Positions 46,888-57,955 of a DNA stretch of 64,000 nt are shown piece after piece. The stretch's first letter is position 1. Each line of letters begins with the position of its first letter. The stretch is from Isoetes taiwanensis (taxonomy: Eukaryota; Streptophyta; Lycopodiopsida; Isoetales; Isoetaceae): assembly GCA_021234155.1 (NCBI GenBank), contig JAJEKV010000058.1, positions 7,872,992 through 7,936,991 of the forward strand, in the 5' to 3' direction. A model generated the notes under the pieces. That model saw only the letters and a list, made by a program, of their open reading frames with translations, made no database searches and was not told the DNA's origin. A program made the position numbers and the translations under genes.

Positions 46888-47316
46888 TCAAGCTGCTGCC
46901 TCAGGTGGTAAACAGGTAGCCAAAGGTGCCACCACAAGGAGGCGCATGCTAGTGCAGCCCGCCACGTCCCCCAACGCTGCTATAGCCAAATCTCTACGGA
47001 CCAGAATAATAGTGGTGACGTGATAATCAATCTTCTTATGGCCCGCTGAAGTGGATATGGCTCGGAGTGCCCACCAAGAAGCTTCAGAAGAAGGCCCTAA
47101 ATTTTTGGAGAAAAACAGCACCTCTCCTTGGCGGAAAGCTGAGAGGAAGAATCGGGCCATATGGTTGCCCATTGCCCTAACTTGAGGGTCGGTGGAGGTC
47201 TCAGCTTCCTTCTCCAAGTTGATGGGGAGCTTCTCTTCCTCTTCTTCTTCCCTCTCATCCCTAAGGCTGACCTTGGTGTCCCAAAGGTCTTCCTCGTCTT
47301 GATCCCCCTCTCCCAT
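46888..47316 (-). CDS. Unrecognised acidic frame in LTR element (142 residues)
   Basis: Starts MGEGDQDEEDLWDTKVSL and has a run of glutamates (EREEEEEEKLP). The second half is hydrophobic (HVTTIILVRRDLAIAALGDVAG). Not recognised; may be part of a spliced or longer product with the next frames upstream on - strand. Confidence 0.4.
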   Translation of the reverse strand: MGEGDQDEEDLWDTKVSLRDEREEEEEEKLPINLEKEAETSTDPQVRAMGNHMARFFLSAFRQGEVLFFSKNLGPSSEASWWALRAISTSAGHKKIDYHVTTIILVRRDLAIAALGDVAGCTSMRLLVVAPLATCLPPEAAA

Positions 47317-47430
47317 AGTGATTTGCAGAGGCGGATCTGGAAGAATAGACCGTGTCGGGGCCGCAAATTGCTCTTCTGGAGGCTGGGGTGTGTCAGTTAG
47401 CAGTGCTTGGCGAAGTGTGAGAAGAGAGTC

Positions 47431-48076
47431 TCAAGCGGGCTCTTGCTCCTCGGGCCGATATGCCAATAGGCTCTCTACCTGTGCAGGTTGCACCACCGGT
47501 GTAGTGAAGTCGATGAAGTCATCTTGGCAATACTCCGCAAGATCATAGAGAATCTCTACTTTCTTGCGGCGGGTCCCCGTAAGAACGCGATATGCCCACA
47601 TGATATCCTCAAAGATTAGGTACTCTTGGTCATTCAAGAGTACTGCAGGGAGAAGGTTTAGACCTTCGAGTTTAAGGGGCTTTGTAAATTTTGGCGGGGA
47701 GCTTGGTAGCAAGCTCCTTCCATCTCACAAAATCCTGCTCATTGACGACTTCGTCATCTTCTGGGTCCGGAGGGAGAGGCGTAGAAGAACGTTCGGCAGG
47801 GATCTCCTCATCCTCTATGTACTGGTCCATAATGATGGCCAGTGCGAATCGGGCCTCAAAACAAGTTTCCCGATCGATTGTGGCAATAGGGAGGTCAGTT
47901 CCTCGCCGTCTGATGCCCTTGATGACGTTACGGGCATGATCATCACCCCCTAACATCTGGTGCAGGGTGTGGAAGTCGAGGTAAAGCTGCTCATCGTCAT
48001 CGTTGCAAACGCATGCAGGCACAATCTCCTCTCCATAGAACTGAAGGAAGGCAGAATAATCTGGGTGGGCCTGCAT
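47431..48076 (-). CDS. Unrecognised acidic frames in LTR element
   Basis: Two partly overlapping frames. One starts MQAHPDYSAFLQFYGEEIVPACVCNDDDEQ and contains DQYIEDEEIPAERSSTPLPPDPEDDE. The other contains LNLLPAVLLNDQEYLIFEDIMWAYRVLTGTRRKKVEILYDLAEY. No known domain. Base composition resembles the neighbouring frames. Confidence 0.45.
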
Positions 48077-49014
48077 GTTAGAGATAAGATCTACCTGCTG
48101 AAGCAGGTAGGGGTGAAGAAGATCAAAGGGAACGCGAGGGTCCCAATGCTCTCAGATCCACATATCAACTGCTGCGAGGGGTTGGGCGAGCCATGAGGAG
48201 CGAAGGCGCAAAGGAGGAGGAAGAAGGCGCTGGAACAAGAAGGAAAAATGAAACCCTAATGGCCAAAAAGGGGTTTTATACTTTTTGGCACGTTTTCCAA
48301 AATTTACTATTAAAATTGTTATTTACTTAATAATATATATTTTTTTTAAAAAAAAAAAATATTTTTATATTCACAACCCCAAAAATGGGACTACTACATC
48401 GATAAATTACAAAATTTATACAACGGGAAGGACACGATCGCCTAATCATCTAAAATCCCCTCGGATCCTTCGTGCCAAGTGAAGGTCCTTGGGCATAATA
48501 GTGACCCGCTTCGCATGTATCGCGCAAAGGTTGGCGTCGCTCAAAAGTTCAATCAGTGCGCCTCGGCGACCTCTTGTAATGCAAGGACATAAAGGCTTGA
48601 AACCGCCAAGTCGGTCTTGAATTCTGGCGATCTCTCGCACAAGTCATTTGGAAGGGAAGCCGTGGATCAATGGCTCGGTAGTCTTCCGATACTTGCGTAT
48701 CTCGAAGAGCTACAGGTGCGGTCGGGAACCTATGGGGCTTCGGCGGCGAGGGTAAGCTAAAGCGGCGGAATAGATTTCCATTTTGTTAAAGGATGCTTGG
48801 TCCGGCTCAGCGATCTGCTCCCTTCTCTGAGCCGATGTCTTCTTAGCGATCGTTGCATCCTGCTGCAGTCGGGTCTTATACTGCACCCCACTCCTAATAG
48901 GTCTGGACTTTGTTCTCTTCAATCTCCGGTTGCCCCCCTCGTTCGTCTGCTGTGGGTCCGCCGATTGGTTCACATCAATAGGGTTTGGCTGGGGACTAGC
49001 ATGCGGCCACTTAC

Positions 49015-49824
49015 CTAGGTCTGCTTTGTCCCGGCATCAAGAGTTTCTTCTTTGCTCCACTGGCGGTGATCTAGCTGATCCCCCTGCTCGTGCTCACTCT
49101 GCTGGCTATGGGGGTCTTCGCCTTCCTTTTGTAGCCGCTCTTGTTCTTCAGCCCTGGCCTCTCTCTCCAGACGCACCTGGGTACGCCGGGCAATCTCCGT
49201 ATGATATCGGTCCGGCCGTGCCTGCATATCCTCTTGGATGGATTCTAGATGGCACTGGCTAAACCGGGGCGGAACATTTTCAAAAATGAAGCTATTAAGG
49301 CTTTCATTCCAAGAAAAGGTAGGAAGGTTAAAGTATTCCTGGTAGGTAAGTATACGACCCCTTCCCAAATAGTAGAAGCGGTCCATCCTTAGGTCTGGTG
49401 GAGCACTGGCTATCTGGTGCAAGTCTTCTATTCTCGCAAGATGCATGATCCTCTGGGCTTCATTCCGACTAAGCTCGGCAGGGTCGTCATCTGGTCCTGG
49501 CGAGGGATAGAACTTGACCACAGCCCATGCTCGATCCGGCTGCTCCACGAGGGTGTAGTCCTGACCAGCTTCATTTAACTTGAGGAGGAAGCGCTCGTTG
49601 AAGTGAAAAATGGGGTAGGGGACTCTTCGGCCCTCGACAAAGTGCTGGACAAAAAGATTGAGGATGGTATCTATCATTGGGTCCTCGTCCCCTAGATGCT
49701 CGACTAAGGCAGCAAACAACTGAAATACATCCAGTTTCTTCAAATCTACGGTCAGCTTGAAGCGCGGCATGTCGTACTTAGCAGGGAACAACAAGGGAGA
49801 AGGGAAAAGGAGGCGCTCAAGCAA
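49015..49824 (-). CDS. Unrecognised 269-residue frame in LTR element
   Basis: The longest non-gag frame of the element, first after the 5' LTR. It starts MLERLLFPSPLLFP (an inner Met, MPRFKLTVDLKKLD, is a likelier start), has a compact middle (VFQLFAALVEHLGDEDPMID, RRVPYPIFHFNERFLLKLNE) and a strongly charged, helical C-terminus (HTEIARRTQVRLEREARAEEQERLQKEGED) that could form a coiled coil. Not recognised. Some plant Ty3 elements (Ogre/Tat) carry an extra ORF ahead of gag; homology to those is not evident by eye. Confidence 0.55.
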   Translation of the reverse strand: MLERLLFPSPLLFPAKYDMPRFKLTVDLKKLDVFQLFAALVEHLGDEDPMIDTILNLFVQHFVEGRRVPYPIFHFNERFLLKLNEAGQDYTLVEQPDRAWAVVKFYPSPGPDDDPAELSRNEAQRIMHLARIEDLHQIASAPPDLRMDRFYYLGRGRILTYQEYFNLPTFSWNESLNSFIFENVPPRFSQCHLESIQEDMQARPDRYHTEIARRTQVRLEREARAEEQERLQKEGEDPHSQQSEHEQGDQLDHRQWSKEETLDAGTKQT

Positions 49825-49849
49825 GGCGGGACGACGCTAAGGGGTAAGT

Positions 49850-50482
49850 AAAGGCGCCGGGGTGTAGGGCAGATGCAAGGGAGGCGTGGAGGTCGGCTAT
49901 GGCGGGTTTGGAGCTTAGGTCCGGCGGCTATGGCGGAAAAGGGTGCTCAGAGAAAACACACGCCCAAAAATGTACTTCAAAATTCAAATTTTAACTTTTG
50001 ACTTTTTATTAAAATTTTCAAAAAAATATATTTTTTTTTTAAAAAAAAATTCAAACAGGCGCGTATAAAATACGCAGCGACAGATATCAGGGCCAAGCGT
50101 TGCTTATCTGGCGTTTTATTTTCAAAAAGAAACACCTCCGGGTAAGGCAGCGCCCCTTTTCATTTTTCGGCGGCCTATTGTCATTTTTGCCTCGGGAGAC
50201 GTGCCCCCTAGGGTATTTGGGAGGTGCCCGATCCATTGGAGCCATTTTCGCCTTCATCCGAGCTACCCACAAAAAATTATAGCTCCTCCAAACTTGGTCC
50301 TCCAGTCGGCCTAGACTTCTTTAGAAATTACAGTCTATTACATTAACCTAGCACTAAATCAAACATCAAAGACTTAAGCACTCACTCTTGCTTAACTCTC
50401 TCTCTCCTAACTACCGAACTAGCGAGTTAGGGTTTGGTCAGTGCTATGATTTCGAGTAACCGAAATCACGGCTCGATCTGCT
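49850..50482. other. Leader region between 5' LTR and first frame
   Basis: Contains an A/T-rich patch (about 49980-50060) and no frame of interest. It would be the untranslated leader of the LTR element on - strand. Confidence 0.4.
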
Positions 50483-52123
50483 TGTGGCGCTCCCACGAAC
50501 ATATCGACCCTCGGGTAGTATACATCGGGGACTTTCCCCTCCCATGGCGACCAACTTCGCCATGAGCGGGAAACCCTCCAGTCTATTCGGGCCATCTATA
50601 ATATGATGCGAAAAGAAGGTTTCTGAAGGGGTCATTCGGCCCACGCCTTCAATGGGGCTCCTACGTCGCGGAAGCGTGAATACAAGGGTTAGCACACAAC
50701 ATAAATCACATATAAATAACCACCCCGAAGGGTGGCGCATCCATCCAAGTACCAACGGCAAAGAATATGCATCTAAACCTAAGAAAACACCCCCAACCCA
50801 TGGTTCTACCCGGCTCGAGACTCGGTGAGGATCGATCGGACGGCTAGGTCTCAAGAGATCAGCATACCGAATCTTGACATGGCGTTGGCTGGCATAGAAC
50901 ATTGGCTAGGGTTGTCCACTCCATCCGCCCCTCCTGTGCACACTTTGCAGATGGGTCAATTCACGCTATGGCGTCGCTATAGCCTTCCGGAGACGCAGGC
51001 TCGAGGCATCACCCTACTGAGCCTACTCAGGGGTTCATGAAGTCCCGGCCCGATGAGGCAGGGTCGGGGAAGCGTCCCCTTCCAAAATCCACGGTGGTTC
51101 CATGGGCGAGCTAGAGAATACGTGCCGCATCAGTGACCCCCGCATCCGTACCCGACTTACTCGCCCTAAATCTACTCAAAGTGCAAGGTGCTCCATACGG
51201 ATCACACCTCTACACCCAGGGAGTGTCAGACCCATACCCGGCCCTCTACGTGACCGGCTATCAGGCCTAGCTCACTATAGGAGTCCCAGGAGCCTTTTAT
51301 GTTCGTGCAGGACCCCGCCAACCACTTCACCCTTTGTGTTCCTTATCTCGGTGCTAAGCGGGTCCATAGCATCTATGACCCGGTGGGCTCTTGTGCACAG
51401 GCCGCAATTAACGGGATAATACAAGGCTCTATCTAGGAGCATACTACAATAAATAGCCTCAGAGGTCTCTACCCCCCTTAATTCCCCCATTTCCAGAGTA
51501 ACACTAGGCTAACAACCATCAATCCATCCATTACAAGCAAAACCAGAATCAAAATATATAGAGAACTTACCTTTACAATCAAGGGTTAGTTCCTACGAGT
51601 AAACACAGAGAGAACATACCAACAACCCAAGCAGGTGCCCAACAGGGGTGCTATCCTAGAATTCACAACTATACTAGCCACCCACCTGTGTTTCGGCTAG
51701 ACCCATTGTCATTGGGGATCTCCATCCTCTTGGTCTTGGTGTTCAGCTTGTGTAAGAAGGGTGGCGTCCAATTGCTCAAGGTGGCGCTCAGCTCTGGTCG
51801 CAAGGGTGGCGCTCCACTGCTCAAGGTGAGTTGTGGCTGATATGGGGGTGGTGATCCACCCTATTGATCCCAATTAGCATTAACATGCTAACCAATCGAG
51901 GGTGGCCACGTGGCGCCTTCCCAAACCATAATTAACTTAATTATGGTTTTTAAATATTAGTTCCTTAGTTATAGGTTATTATTGTCAATAATTAAATTAG
52001 CATAGCTAATTTAATCCCTTTTAAGTGAACCACCTAGGTTCCCATACCCCATGTGGCGTATGTATCCTTGGTGACGTGTCAACATATTTATACTTATACC
52101 GTATAAATACTTGGAACGTCACA
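50483..52123 (-). repeat. 5' LTR of the gag-bearing element
   Basis: Starts TGTGGCGCTCCC and ends CGTCACA on + strand, directly before GGTAA. On - strand an A/T-rich stretch with TATTTATAC and TATAAATA lies within the first ~50 bases. No standard primer site (tRNA-iMet type) was recognised next to 50483. Confidence 0.88.
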
Positions 52124-52128
52124 GGTAA

Positions 52129-53983
52129 GAGCATAGTGGATTATATAATTGTGAACGACCAAGCAGCAGAAAAGATAGAAGGACTGATGCTACAAAAATG
52201 GCCGACCGGGAGAAGGGAAAGCCATAGACCGATTAAACTAACAATCGGGCTAGGGGGGACGCCACAAAAAGACAGCATAGAAAGAAAGGAAGATAATAAA
52301 GACAGGGTGAAGATTCAGTTCCAGGAGAAATACGTAGAAACCTTCACCCAAATGATCAAGGAGGAAATGGGAGAATGGAACTGGGGAAAGCACAATGCAA
52401 GTGAGAATGGAAACACCCTAAATAACATCATGGTAAGGGTAGCAACAGAGGTGTTTGGGAAAAAGATCAAAATCAGGAAGAACAGGGCATTCAGAGCTTC
52501 AGTATGGTATGATGACGAGTGTAGAGAATACAAGAGGAAGGTAAGAAAACATAGGGGAAAGGAGACATACCGGGAAGAAAGGGCAGCATACATAAGATTA
52601 CTGAAGAAGAAGAGATACAATAACCTGTTACAGCACCAATGGTACTTGGGGAAAATGTTGAAAAAACAGCCCCGAAGATTTTGGAGAGGACTCAAAAACA
52701 AAGGAGGGGGTAGTAACATGAAAACAAAGAATGAACAAGATGACATTGGAACCGAGGGATGGGAGAGTTACTTGGACAAATTATACAAGACAGGGGCACC
52801 TCCAGTACCAATACCAATACAGCATGATCAAGACAAACCATGCTTCAACATGTTAGAAGTAATGCTAGCCCTCAACAGGATGGCCAATCATAAAGCACCG
52901 GATCTATACGGACTAACCGTGGAACTGCTGAAGTGTGCCGAAACAGAAATCGGCAGACAGGTTACAGACATTTTTAACGGCATCATACATACATAACTTC
53001 CAGACAGATGGACATACAATAGAGTCATACCTCTACATAAGACAGGGAATAGAAAAGATCCAGGGAACTACAGAACGATAATGGTAAGCTCGATTTTCGC
53101 AAAATGGTTTGGAAAGGTATTGGATAACAAACTAAAGAAATGGGCAGAAGAAGGAAATATGAGAGCACAGGGGCAAGCAGGGTTCAGACCGGAGCACTCA
53201 ACCACAGATCACCTCGTGACCCTTCGGATATTAATAGAGCAGAACAAAGTGCAGGGAAAGAAAATAATCTGCTGCTTTGTAGATTTTAGAAAAGCATTTG
53301 ATACAGTCCCAAGAGAGAAGCTGCTAAAGAGATTGATGGACATGCAAGCCCTGAGAAATATGGTAGGATCGATAGCAAGACTATACCACAGGGTGTATGC
53401 TAAAATGGAACAGGAAGGACAGCCGATAATCTGTGACACCGGTGTAAAGCAGGGCTGCCCGTTATCCCCAACTCTGTTTGGAATATACATAGACGCACTA
53501 CAGGGGTACATAGCAGAACAGTATGGAGACGAGTATGCCCCCACACTAGGAGACACGAAGGTACCGATAATGCTATATGCGGATGATCTTAGTATGATGG
53601 CAACAAAGAACAAAGGAGTGCACAGATTGCTCAAAATTCTAGAACTATTCTGTGAGGATACAGGGCCGACAGTGAATCTAGCAAAAACTAAGATAGTCAT
53701 CTTTGGACACAAGAACAGGCATAAACCTTTCAAATATAAAGGTAAAGAGATAGAGGAACCAACAGAATACAGATATCTAGGGTATGATACGCACGGCACA
53801 GGGAAATGGGCCAAAGGAGCCAACGCTAGATTCCAATCAGCTATAGGAAGCTACTTTAACATGAAAAACTTTTGTAACAGAAGTAGAATAACTGACTGGG
53901 ATATCAAATGTTATCTATTCAGTGCAATAATAGCCACCACTTTCGGTTATGCGGAAAGCGAGAAGCATGGGGGCCAGGTTTAA
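52129..53983 (+). pseudogene. LINE-B endonuclease end and reverse transcriptase
   Basis: Resumes exactly after the LTR element with SIVDYIIVND and GRRESHRPIKLTIG (end of EN; ESH in place of SDH). Then come the linker ASVWYDDECREYKRK, RT blocks KAPDLYGLTVELLKC, YNRVIPLHKTG, QAGFRPEHSTTDHL, CFVDFRKAFDTVP (catalytic Asp), DTGVKQGCPLSPTLF, IMLYADDLSMMA (catalytic DD), NLAKTKIVIFG and YRYLGY. A single in-frame TAA at 52994-52996 interrupts about 1.85 kb that is otherwise open. This is the best-preserved APE-LINE RT in the window apart from that stop. Confidence 0.88.
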
Positions 53984-54302
53984 CAGAGAGAAACTGGGAA
54001 AAGCAGGAAGGAATTCTTAGGCAATGGCACAGACAGGAATTCAGGGTAAGGACAAACACACCACTGACAATCATGGTCCTCGAAACCTCAGAGATAACGC
54101 GGGAGACATACAAGGTAAACTGTCCAGCATTGCAATCACAGAATCAGCAAAATCACATATCCTCGAAAGCACTGGATGGTTTAAGGAGGTGGCAAAATGG
54201 ACCAGACAAATGGGATTAAACCTGAGTGACCTAATAGAAGAGGGGCAGTGGAATGAGGAGTGGGCAGACATAGCGACAAGAGCATGGCTGCAAAGGAAAT
54301 CA
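53950..54302 (+). pseudogene. LINE-B post-RT domain, part 1
   Basis: In shifting frames: EAWGPGLTERNWEKQEGILRQW, RVRTNTPLTIMVLETSEITRE, then SAKSHILESTGWFKEVAKW and ADIATRAWLQRK. These align block by block with the LINE-A post-RT region (EIWGPSLPQCLW..., AQTPYPMML..., DVKKWLSKW). It ends at the insertion 54303-56123. Confidence 0.7.
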
Positions 54303-56123
54303 TAATCTCATAACCTGTAAACTGTCTAGGTTTGCTACAGAATCCACAGAATAAACCGTTAGCAATGACAAAATGATCTAAGTATGAAATAACAAGTCAA
54401 ATAGACACAGATTCAATAAACATAAGATACAAGTTTAAGGTGATGATATTGAAATTCTAGATTGGTGTCTAGAGTTTTGAGCAGTAGTTGGTGCTACTGG
54501 TTGGAGTCGGTGCTTCAACAAGAACCCTTGATCTTTTCTTAATCTTGCCTTTATCTTAAAATTTAAATTTTATCTAGCAGATCTTAAGCTTTGCTAATAT
54601 ATCTCCAAAGAATAATCAAATCTAATCTTTAGCCACAACAGTTGTGATTGTCATAAATAGTTGGTGCTATTTTATGAAGTCATAATCCTAGCCTTTGGTC
54701 CTTAAAATGGATTGAGTTGGTGCTCATGTATATATTGAGTTGGTGCTCAATTGGATAAATTAAGTTGGTGCTTAATTTATTTATGGACACAACTGAGGTC
54801 AGTTGCCTTCAAAAAGGGAGGAATTGATATGGATATGGTAGCTCGGGGGAGTAGCCTTGAACGTTGGTCTTGGTGGACTAGCATGGGTGTGTGAGAAGGG
54901 CAAACTAATAGCATGGCAAGGCAAGTAAATTGGCAATAATATCTCAGTCCAAAAATAGCAGTTTATTAAAGGCCAACTTCAAAAGATCATATCTCAGCGA
55001 ATATAAGTCAGATTATTGCGATCCAGGGCTCATTGGAAAGCTCTCAGTGTCTAGTTTCCGGATTGGGGTCGCGCATTCGCTAACTCCCTGTGGATCGTGA
55101 GATATCGCCAAAAGAGTGGCCGTGGGTCAGACTAGACTGCACAGCCAAGATTGCCTTTTTGAAGAGAACCAAGTTCCTTGCCTAGAAATTGCCATAGCCT
55201 TCTGCCTTGCTATTAATCTGCCTGTTCTCAACACTGGTTGGCCCGGTTGGGTAGAGAACTGCCATTATTTGCCTTGTATTGAGAATCTTCCTCTAGTTTT
55301 GGTGAACTAGACCCGGATCTTTTGAGCTATTGGTGCAATTGATATGATTCACAACAATAAATCATACCTTTTATCTCCTCTAAATAGATTACCAGATTCT
55401 TCAAACAAATCATAATCTCATAACCTGTAAACTGTCTAGGTTTGCTACAGAATCCACAGAATAAACCGTTAGCAATGACAAAATGATCTAAGTATGAAAT
55501 AAGAAGTCAAATAGACACAGATTCAATAAACATAAGATACAAGTTACACCAATTGATATGAACTACACCAATAGCTCAAAAGATCCGGCTCTAGTTCACC
55601 AAAACTAGAGGAAGATTCTCAATACAAGGTAAATAATGGCAGTTCTCCACCCAACCGGGCCAACCGGTGTTGAGAACAGGCAGATTAATAGCAAGGCAGA
55701 AGGCTATGGCAATTTCTAGGCAAGGAGCTTGGTTCTCTTCAAAAAGGCAATCTTGGCTGTGCAGTCTAGTCTGACCCACGGCCACTCTTTTGGCGATATC
55801 TCACGATCCACAAGGAGTTAGCAAATGGACGAACCCAATCCGGAAACTAGACACTAAGAGCTTTCGAATGAGCCCTGGATCGCAATAATCCGACTTATAT
55901 TCGCCGAGATATGATCTTTTGAAGTTAGCCTTTTAGAAACTGCTATTTTTGGATTGGACTTTAGCCATAATATCTAAGATATTATTTAGCTTCTACTAAC
56001 ATAAGATATTATTGCCAATTTACTTGCCTTGCCATGCTATTAGTTTGCCCTTCTCACACACCCATGCTAGTCCACCAAGACCAACGTTCAAGGCCACTCC
56101 ACCGAGCTACCATATCCATATCA
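54303..56123. mobile_element. Rearranged LTR-type insertion in LINE-B (fossil)
   Basis: Two inverted arms of about 520-565 bp (54825-55345 and 55560-56123) share TGATATGGATATGGTAGCTCGG, GGCCGTGGGTCAGACTAGACTGC and CAACACTGGTTGGCCCGG-type sequence. A ~140-bp segment (ATCATAATCTCATAACCTG ... AACATAAGATACAAGTT) also occurs as direct repeats at 54302-54436 and 55410-55548. A purine tract AAAAAGGGAGGAAT (54811-54824) sits right before the left arm, as expected ahead of an LTR starting TGATATGG. The right end TATCA is followed by ATATA, consistent with an LTR terminus in the LINE. It has no coding sequence and is rearranged. Confidence 0.65.
54480..54780 (+). repeat. Dispersed AGTTGGTGCT motif cluster
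   Basis: AGTTGGTGCT or close variants occur about seven times within 300 bp (for example 54486, 54659, 54713, 54738, 54763), in the non-coding part of the LTR-type insertion. Confidence 0.6.
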
Positions 56124-56516
56124 ATATACAGGACCCAAGACAGACTGGCTCATACAAGTTTTTAATCCAGACCAACAAATAGGGCATCAGATATACCGGG
56201 ATAACATACTGGGGAAAAACAGAAGGGACACGCTAGCCAGATTTAGGATGGAAAGCCATGATCTAAGAATCGAAAAGGACAGGTGGAGAGGGGTAGACAA
56301 GGAGGACAGGATATGCAGAATCTGTGACGGGGGGAGAATAGAGGATGAGAACCATATGATTAGTGACTGCCCGACATACGGAGACATCAGGGACAGATAT
56401 AGGAATATAAGGTGGGGAGAACCAGTCCACAAGCTGATGAAGATGACAGAATCATTACGGGATCCGCGCACGCGATCCTTGAGAATGACGACCGGAACCA
56501 CGAGAAGTACACAGTG
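56124..56516 (+). pseudogene. LINE-B C-terminal domain, part 2
   Basis: Resumes as PKTDWLIQVFNPDQQIGHQIYRDNILGKNRRDTLARFRMESHDLRIEKDRW, then CRICDGGRIEDENHMISDCPTY, a CxxC...H....C finger equivalent to CKLCK...H....C of LINE-A3. The frame closes at 56516. The finger residues are complete, unlike most LINE-A copies. Confidence 0.8.
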
Positions 56517-56795
56517 AAAGAGGGCTTGTAATATGATCCGTACAAAACGAGTCATATAGCCTCACACAAATTGCTCAGCTAAAAGCTGATTGATAACGAC
56601 GCATCATCACTTTCGCGCCAAGAAGCCGAGGTAAAAGCAGGATGCCGGTATTAAAAGGAAAAAAGTCAGCCTTCAGAAAAGGCTATATTGTAACAGCGTG
56701 ATGTGCTAGTAGCACCCTTTTAGGGAGCTCGCCCATGCTACACAAGTCCAGGGGCCTTATGGCACAAGGGACATAAATGTATTCTATTCTATTCT
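56517..56795 (+). repeat. LINE-B 3' UTR and (TATTC)n tail
   Basis: The 3' UTR has AGCACCCTTTTAGGGAGCT (a possible stem, CCCTTTTAGGG) and GTCCAGGGGCCTTATGGCACAAGGGACATAAATG, then about five TATTC units at 56771-56795. GACATAA just before the repeats is shared with LINE-A2 and A4 tails, and the (TATTC)n tail equals that of the short insert at 2150-2245. Confidence 0.78.
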
Positions 56796-57006
56796 ATTCT
56801 ATTCTAATCTTACAGCTCTTGGGAGACCTCAAGCTACCATAGCTGAAAAAGAACTTTAAGCTCTTAAGATGGCTTTTTCCCTCAATAGTTTGCTACCTTC
56901 AATATCGACAAAGATACATGAAAATGGCAATCGCACTGCTAATATAAAAATGATATAGGTTAGTTAGTGTTGCATTTCTATTGATTCTAAGCAGGAAAAG
57001 CCATTA

Positions 57007-57955
57007 ATGGTGCTGCCTTTCGAGTCACTCTGTCTATGGCTTTTCACCATATAAACTATTATGTGGATATGCTCACAGTAAGTATGATACAAAAAATTTC
57101 CATGCAGAGTTCCCTTCCATGCCTCATTTTGCTACTGCAATTTTCATTAGGAAATGAAACAACAAGGATAAAACGAAAAGCGTCTTCAATTATTGCAAAA
57201 TATCAGTGGTGCATTCAGGTCAGGAGTGCTTACAGCTCTTATGGGTGTAAGTGGAGCTGGTAAGAGTACTCTCTTAGATGTTCTAGCTGGAAGGAAAATA
57301 GGAGGTTATATTGAGGGTAGCATCAGTATTTCTGGATTCTTAAAAAAGCAAGAGAATCTCAGGGTACTGCAAACAAAATGACATTCATTCACCGCATGTA
57401 CCATACAAAAGCTCTTATCTACTCTGCTTGGCTTCGTCTTTCAAGAGACATTCATGAAGAAAAAAGGGTGAGGACAAGTTTTTTATTGTTATAATTGAGA
57501 CTGTTAATTACTAGTGGGACACATGATGACTTTATAAGCCACAGGGATTTGTGGAAGAGATTATGGAACTTGGTGAGCTTACACCATTGCGAGATAGCAT
57601 AGTTGGACTCCCAGGCATAAGTGGCTTATCTACTGAACAAAGAAAAAGGCCGACAATTGCAGTAGAACTTGTTGCAAATCCGTCCATTATCTTTATGGAT
57701 GAGCCTATATCAGGTTTGGATGCTCGTGGTGCGGCCATTGTCATGCGGATAGTGCAGAATACAGTTGATACGGGAAGAACTATTGTTTGTACTATACATC
57801 AACCTAGCATAGACATCTTTGAGGCTTTCGATGAGGTATAAAAATCTATTCATCATTTTGTCTTAAATGTCAATCTAGCTCACGGTTTATTCTTCTTAAT
57901 AGAGCTGCTTTTGATGCAACATGGAGGAAGAGTAATCTATGCAGGCAAAAATAAA
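57007..57955 (+). pseudogene. PDR-type ABCG transporter, second ATPase domain (decayed)
   Basis: Four exons with plausible splice sites: 57007-57077 (MVLPFESL, SMAFHHINYYVDM), 57151-57467, 57545-57835 and 57905-57955 (LLLMQHGGRVIYAGKN). Key motifs: [18 protein letters not shown] (Walker A), [30 protein letters not shown] (ABC signature), [20 protein letters not shown] (Walker B and D-loop) and [16 protein letters not shown] (H-loop). All ATPase residues are readable, but the gene is dead: a shift in exon 1 (about 57030), an in-frame stop before RLQLL (about 57170), and shifts near 57355 and 57405. It would continue the exon at 37760-37894. The second membrane domain was not found downstream. 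Confidence 0.88.

Larger units (their letters stand above)
43157..52123 (-). mobile_element. Ty3-type LTR element with gag and extra frames, pol not seen (fossil)
   Basis: Inserted in LINE-B with an exact 5-bp target duplication GGTAA (43152-43156 and 52124-52128); termini are TGTGACG and CGTCACA. Orientation is - strand, so the 5' LTR is 50483-52123 and the 3' LTR 43157-44712. The interior has a Ty3-type gag next to the 3' LTR and, between the 5' LTR and gag, about 4.6 kb with four or five frames I do not recognise. No protease, RT, RNase H or integrase was found, so it depends on another element's enzymes, like published gag-only terminal-repeat elements. The LTRs are alike over most of their length, suggesting a young to moderate age. 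It is non-autonomous and broken. Confidence 0.88.
40560..56795 (+). mobile_element. LINE-B: near-full LINE with two nested insertions
   Basis: One LINE copy can be followed through ORF1 (41470-42537), EN (42538-43151, resuming at 52129), RT (to about 53960), the C-terminal domain (to 54302, resuming at 56124) and a (TATTC)n tail at 56771-56795. Its coding is interrupted by the LTR element 43157-52123 and by the insertion 54303-56123. LINE-B resembles LINE-A in domain order and RT motifs but is clearly a separate family (purine-rich, different C-terminus). Besides the insertions it carries a frame shift near 41560, stops in EN, an in-frame TAA at 52994-52996 and shifts near 53960 and 54110. 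The 5' limit is uncertain; it may start further left. Confidence 0.85.

Noticed and set aside
53209-53823. 204-residue frame on - strand opposite the LINE-B RT
   Set aside because: Antisense shadow of the RT coding sequence.
55116-55785. Two nearly identical 64-residue frames on opposite strands (55116-55310 + and 55591-55785 -)
   Set aside because: They are the same non-coding LTR-arm sequence present in inverted orientation, not a duplicated gene.
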